Source of the DNA: an uncultured Verrucomicrobiota bacterium
Lineage (GTDB): Bacteria > Verrucomicrobiota > Verrucomicrobiia > Limisphaerales > JADLHS01
DNA length: 9,919 bases
Reading direction: 5' to 3'
NCBI GenBank assembly: GCA_937894935.1
Contig: CALAYC010000011.1
Coordinates: 1-9,919 of the forward strand
In this document: piece by piece, positions 6,886-9,919 of the stretch
Position numbering within the stretch: the stretch's first letter is position 1
How the letters are laid out: each line of letters starts with the position of its first letter
Notes under the pieces: generated by a model
What the model was told of the DNA's origin: nothing
Database searches by the model: none
Seen by the model: the letters and a program-made list of their open reading frames with translations, nothing else
Program-made: the position numbers and the translations under genes

Positions 6886-9030
6886 ATGAAGAAAAATGTT
6901 TTTGCGGTCCTCGCTCTTCTCTTTGCAACTTTCGTGTCAGCCTCGGCTAAGCCGCTGACTTCGTATGTAAATACCTTCCTCGGCACCGGACCGATTACCA
7001 ATGTGGCGGACATCGGATTCGAGCCGCCGTGGCGTGTCTGGGCGGGCCTGACTTTTCCTGGCGCTTCGTTGCCCAATGCCATGGTGCAACTCAGTCCTAT
7101 TACCAAGTGGGGCAGCGGCGCAGGATACGAATATGAAGACAGCGTGATTCACGCGTTCACGCATTCGAATAAAGGTCACTGGAATCTCTGCCACATTCCC
7201 CTGCTCCCGGTCACAGGCGATGTTGATCCGGACAATTTCAGTTCATCGTTCCGGCACGAAAACGAATCCGCTGAACCAGGCTATTACCAGGTCTTTCTCG
7301 ACCGCTACCAGATTAACGCCGAACTGACGACCACGATGAGATGCGGTTATCACAAATACACCTTCCGCGGCGACCAGGATAAAAAGCTCGTCGCAAATCT
7401 CGCGGTTTCCAATGAACGCGTCATCGAATGGAAACTGGAGCAGGTCGGAGAAAATGCCTTCCGCGGTTTTCAGGACACGCGCGGAAAAGTGTTCTTCTAC
7501 GCGGTAGCAAATCACAAAATTAAATCCATCGAAACGCTCAAAGGCAAAAGACACGACGTCTCAGTGATTCACTTTGTCGCCGACAACAAACCGCTGGAAG
7601 TCAAAATCGGGCTTTCCTTCACGACTGCCGAGAACGCCAAGTTAAACCTCGAAACTGAACTCGCGAAAAAGTCTTTCGCTCAGGTCCGCAAAGCCGCATC
7701 GAAAACGTGGGAGCAACTGCTTTCAAAAGTTCAGGTCAAAGGCGGCACGGAAAAACAACGCCAGATCTTCTATTCCAGTCTTTACCGTTCACTTCTCTGG
7801 CCCGCATTGCGCAGCGATGTGAATGGCGAGTTCTTCGATGAAGGCAACAAGATCGCGAAAGAAGATTTCCAGTATTACACCATTCCTGCGTTCTGGGACG
7901 ATTACCGCAACAAGATGATATTACTCGGAATGCTCTCTCCGGATGTAACGGCGGACGTCATTCAATCCATGGTGGACCGCGGCAAAATCAGCGGATTTAT
8001 GCCGACGTTTTTTCATGGCGATCACGCCTCGCCATTTGTGACCGGAACATATTTGCGCGGCATCCGTAATTTCGACGTTAAAGGCGCATACAACCTGATG
8101 GTGAAAAATGCGACGGTTGAACATCGTCGCGCACGACCGCATCTCACCGAATACATTGCCAAGGGCTACATCTCCACGCCGCACGTCGAAAATCCGCACG
8201 TCGAAACTAAAGCCAAAGCCGGTGTGACGAAAACGCTCGAATATGCTTACGACGATTACGCTGTCGCGCTGTTGGCCAAAGAACTGGGCGATACCGCCAC
8301 TTACGAAACGATGATGAAGCGCGCGGGCAATTTCACCAATCTGTTCGATTCAACCACCGGTCTGATGCGTGGCCGACTCGAAAACGGCGCATGGGTTGAG
8401 CCGTTCGATCCGCAGTATCCGTACTACGAATACATGTATCGCGAGGCGAATGCGTGGCAATCGAGCTTCTTCGCTCCCCACGACACCGAACGTTTGGTCA
8501 GCCTTTATCCGAGCAGGGAGGCTTTCGAACGACAACTGGATCGGCTGTTTTCGATTCCCTGGAATCCCAAACACATTGCGTGGAATATCAACAGTTTCAT
8601 CGGTCAGTATTGCCACGGCAATCAACCCGATCACGGTTTCCCGTATCTTTATTATTGGGTCGGCAAGCCCGAAAAATCTCAGGCGATCCTCAACGAAATC
8701 ATGGAACGCTTCTACGGAATGGAAGGCGGCAACACACTTTGCGGAATGGACGACGCCGGCGAGATGTCCTCGTGGTATGTGTTCAACGCGCTCGGTCTCT
8801 ACACCTATTCACCCGCCGATCCGGAATACATCATCACCGTTCCGCTGTTCGATGAAGTGAAATTCAAACTCGGCAGGAAAACGTTTACCATCGTGAAGAA
8901 AGGTTCGGGAACAAAAATCACGAACATCACGTACGGCGGTAAGAAGCTGGATGGCTACTTCATCTCCCATGACGAATTGCTCCAAGGCAAAAAACTTGTC
9001 ATCACCACCAGCCCGGTTGCGACGAATTAA
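6886..9030 (+). CDS. Exported GH92 family alpha-mannosidase
   Basis: This is a 714-residue glycoside hydrolase family 92 protein, an inverting, calcium-dependent exo-alpha-mannosidase family acting on N-glycan or yeast-mannan-type chains. Residues 1-21 form a Sec signal peptide (MKKN, a hydrophobic core, then SASA with likely cleavage before Lys22). There is no lipobox Cys, so it is predicted to be periplasmic or secreted. The N-terminal beta-sandwich begins with YVNTFLGTG, and the (alpha/alpha)6 catalytic domain follows. The putative general acid is Glu520 in REANAWQ. The late motifs are GNQPDHG (578-584) and GMDDAGEMSSWYV (from 620), with Asp622/Asp623 as base candidates. Length is usual for the family. 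The +1-site and base motifs differ from characterised alpha-1,2 enzymes, so linkage specificity is open. No polysaccharide-locus transporter is adjacent. Only a weak SD precedes ATG 6886. Confidence 0.93.
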   Translation: MKKNVFAVLALLFATFVSASAKPLTSYVNTFLGTGPITNVADIGFEPPWRVWAGLTFPGASLPNAMVQLSPITKWGSGAGYEYEDSVIHAFTHSNKGHWNLCHIPLLPVTGDVDPDNFSSSFRHENESAEPGYYQVFLDRYQINAELTTTMRCGYHKYTFRGDQDKKLVANLAVSNERVIEWKLEQVGENAFRGFQDTRGKVFFYAVANHKIKSIETLKGKRHDVSVIHFVADNKPLEVKIGLSFTTAENAKLNLETELAKKSFAQVRKAASKTWEQLLSKVQVKGGTEKQRQIFYSSLYRSLLWPALRSDVNGEFFDEGNKIAKEDFQYYTIPAFWDDYRNKMILLGMLSPDVTADVIQSMVDRGKISGFMPTFFHGDHASPFVTGTYLRGIRNFDVKGAYNLMVKNATVEHRRARPHLTEYIAKGYISTPHVENPHVETKAKAGVTKTLEYAYDDYAVALLAKELGDTATYETMMKRAGNFTNLFDSTTGLMRGRLENGAWVEPFDPQYPYYEYMYREANAWQSSFFAPHDTERLVSLYPSREAFERQLDRLFSIPWNPKHIAWNINSFIGQYCHGNQPDHGFPYLYYWVGKPEKSQAILNEIMERFYGMEGGNTLCGMDDAGEMSSWYVFNALGLYTYSPADPEYIITVPLFDEVKFKLGRKTFTIVKKGSGTKITNITYGGKKLDGYFISHDELLQGKKLVITTSPVATN

Positions 9031-9054
9031 GATCGACTTTGAAGTTCAGAAAGA

Positions 9055-9069
9055 AGCGGTTTACCCGCT
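9055..9069. terminator. Weak hairpin after GH92 gene, possible terminator
   Basis: AGCGG and CCGCT form a 5-bp stem around a 5-nt loop, starting 24 bp after the GH92 stop. No proper T-run follows on the plus strand (AAGAGAATTATTTAAG), so intrinsic termination would be weak at best. Confidence 0.2.
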
Positions 9070-9158
9070 AAGAGAATTATTTAAGGGATTGCCGGGAACA
9101 CCGAGCCGCCTGCCCTTTGGATGATTTCAGGACAGTTTCGACAGGCTTAAAGCACCGT

Positions 9159-9299
9159 TCACGAGACACGAACCGGCAGCGCAAAAACCAGCGCCAACCC
9201 GGTCCCAACGCTTAACGCGGTCAGCCACAACACTTTTTTCCAAGGAAACTCGGAAACAGCGTGAAACCGACTTCGCAACGCGACCATTGAAACGTTCAT
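9159..9299 (-). CDS. Possible small single-pass membrane peptide (46 aa), unrecognised
   Basis: This ORF reads MNVSMVALRSRFHAV, then a KK pair (residues 21-22), then about 21 uninterrupted hydrophobic residues (23-43), with a short VRVS tail. The basic-then-hydrophobic layout fits an N-in, single-pass membrane peptide. A perfect GGAGGT lies upstream (9321-9316), but 16 nt from the ATG, farther than usual. A GTG at 9317 in the same frame is too close to use it. The ORF lies 78 bp after the response regulator stop, in the same frame and on the same strand, so it could be co-transcribed. Nothing about the sequence is recognised and chance is a real alternative. Confidence 0.27.
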   Translation of the reverse strand: MNVSMVALRSRFHAVSEFPWKKVLWLTALSVGTGLALVFALPVRVS

Positions 9300-9377
9300 A
9301 CGCCCTGATTTCAGCACCTCCGATACCAGCGCCTTGGCACTGCTGCTCCCAACCCTCCCTGTTCCGCCGAAAATGAG

Positions 9378-9919
9378 CTATTTCGCTGGCCGAAATTTCA
9401 ACGCCGCTTCCGTACGCGAATGCACGTGCAACTTGTTGTAGATGTGTTTGAGATGCCAACGTACCGCCGCCACCGTCACGCTCAACCGTTCCGCGATTTC
9501 CTTGTTCGACAATCCATGCACCACAAGATCGAGAACCTCACGTTCGCGCGCCGTCAGTTGCTCCACTTCGGTTGAAACGGTCGTCTGCTCGCGAAAATAA
9601 CCGATGACCTTACGCGCGATCTCGCCACTCATCGCGCCACCGCCCTGCTGCACTTCACGCATGGCGTTCAACACTTCTTCCGGCGTCGAGCGCTTCAACA
9701 GATAACCTGACGCACCTGCTCGCAACGCGCGAAAAATTCGATCCGGATCTTCGTAAACCGTCACCATAATGGCATGCACGGACGGCAACATCTCTTTGAG
9801 CTTCGCCACGCAATCCACCCCCGACATGTTCGGCAATTGAATGTCCATCAACACCAATTCGGGTTCGTGTTTCGGCAAAACACGCAACGCTTCTTCTGCC
9901 GGGGAACAGGTCACCACGC
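9378..9919 (-). CDS. NarL/FixJ-type LuxR-family response regulator (N-terminus outside window)
   Basis: The gene runs off the right edge. The GTG at 9917 is not the real start, since about 30 receiver residues, including the acidic pair after the first beta strand, are missing. In the visible 179 residues, the phospho-acceptor Asp is residue 25 (VLMDIQLP, codon 9845-9843), the switch Thr is in IMVTVYED, and the conserved Lys is residue 75 (GYLLKRS). After a linker, residues about 121-173 form a LuxR-type helix-turn-helix: LTAREREVLDLVVHG, SNKEIAERLSVTVAAV, then HIYNKLHVHSRTEA. It should be activated by phosphorylation from a sensor kinase and bind DNA as a dimer. The kinase is not in the window and may lie to the right. 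The target genes are unknown. It converges on the GH92 gene, so it is not in that operon. Confidence 0.93.
   Translation of the reverse strand, partial: VVTCSPAEEALRVLPKHEPELVLMDIQLPNMSGVDCVAKLKEMLPSVHAIMVTVYEDPDRIFRALRAGASGYLLKRSTPEEVLNAMREVQQGGGAMSGEIARKVIGYFREQTTVSTEVEQLTAREREVLDLVVHGLSNKEIAERLSVTVAAVRWHLKHIYNKLHVHSRTEAALKFRPAK

Larger units (their letters stand above)
9031..9377. other. Spacer between convergent genes
   Basis: This 347-bp stretch separates the GH92 gene from the convergent response regulator. It holds the weak hairpin at 9055-9069 and a possible 46-codon membrane peptide on the minus strand (9159-9299). A longer minus-strand open frame at 9127-9459 overlaps the end of the regulator in another frame and gives an Arg/Cys/Trp-rich product without family character, so it is not called. 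No tRNA-like structure, repeat or insertion-sequence end was seen. Confidence 0.6.

Noticed and set aside
9127..9459. 110-codon minus-strand open frame
   Set aside because: It overlaps the response regulator in another frame, and its product is rich in Arg, Cys and Trp with no domain character. The in-frame small membrane ORF is the better candidate there.
1..9919. Mobile elements, CRISPR arrays, tRNA or rRNA genes
   Set aside because: No transposase or integrase ORF, regularly spaced repeat, cloverleaf-like sequence or rRNA motif was found on either strand.

Overview
The window is a gene-dense, moderately GC-rich piece of bacterial chromosome. Six genes run left to right (1-9030), and one convergent gene enters from the right edge. 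Gene content, a GH92 glycosidase with a Sec-type signal peptide, and uneven use of Shine-Dalgarno (SD) sites (strong before two genes, absent or weak before three) suggest a Verrucomicrobiota-like or related Planctomycetota/Verrucomicrobiota/Chlamydiota (PVC) heterotroph. That placement is inference only; no marker gene is present.

Region 1 (1-2438) is the downstream part of an alpha-E / transglutaminase-like cluster. It holds the C-terminal part of an alpha-E domain protein, a transglutaminase-like protease-fold protein overlapping it by 4 bp, and a second transglutaminase-like paralogue. Such genes usually follow a circularly permuted ATP-grasp gene, which would lie just left of the window. 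The whole set is predicted, not proven, to make and trim or transfer a peptide or isopeptide tag.

Region 2 (2490-5921) is one very large gene of 1143 codons. By length and recalled sequence blocks it matches the PPi-type phosphoenolpyruvate carboxykinase family (PEP carboxytransphosphorylase), which interconverts PEP + CO2 + Pi and oxaloacetate + PPi. A promoter-like element ends almost at its start codon, so its mRNA may be leaderless or nearly so. A D-hexose-6-phosphate mutarotase follows after 37 bp with a clear SD site, and the two could be co-transcribed as a central-carbon pair.

Region 3 (6886-9030) encodes an exported GH92 alpha-mannosidase, which could supply mannose from glycans. 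Its general-acid motif is present, but two other active-site motifs differ from the best-studied alpha-1,2-mannosidases.

Region 4 (9031-9919) has a 347-bp stretch between convergent genes, with a weak hairpin and a possible 46-codon single-pass membrane peptide on the minus strand. It is followed by a NarL/FixJ-type response regulator on the minus strand, cut by the right edge. No tRNA, rRNA, CRISPR array, insertion sequence or phage gene was seen. The least conventional points are the PPi-type PEPCK candidate, the duplicated transglutaminases and the unusual GH92 motifs.
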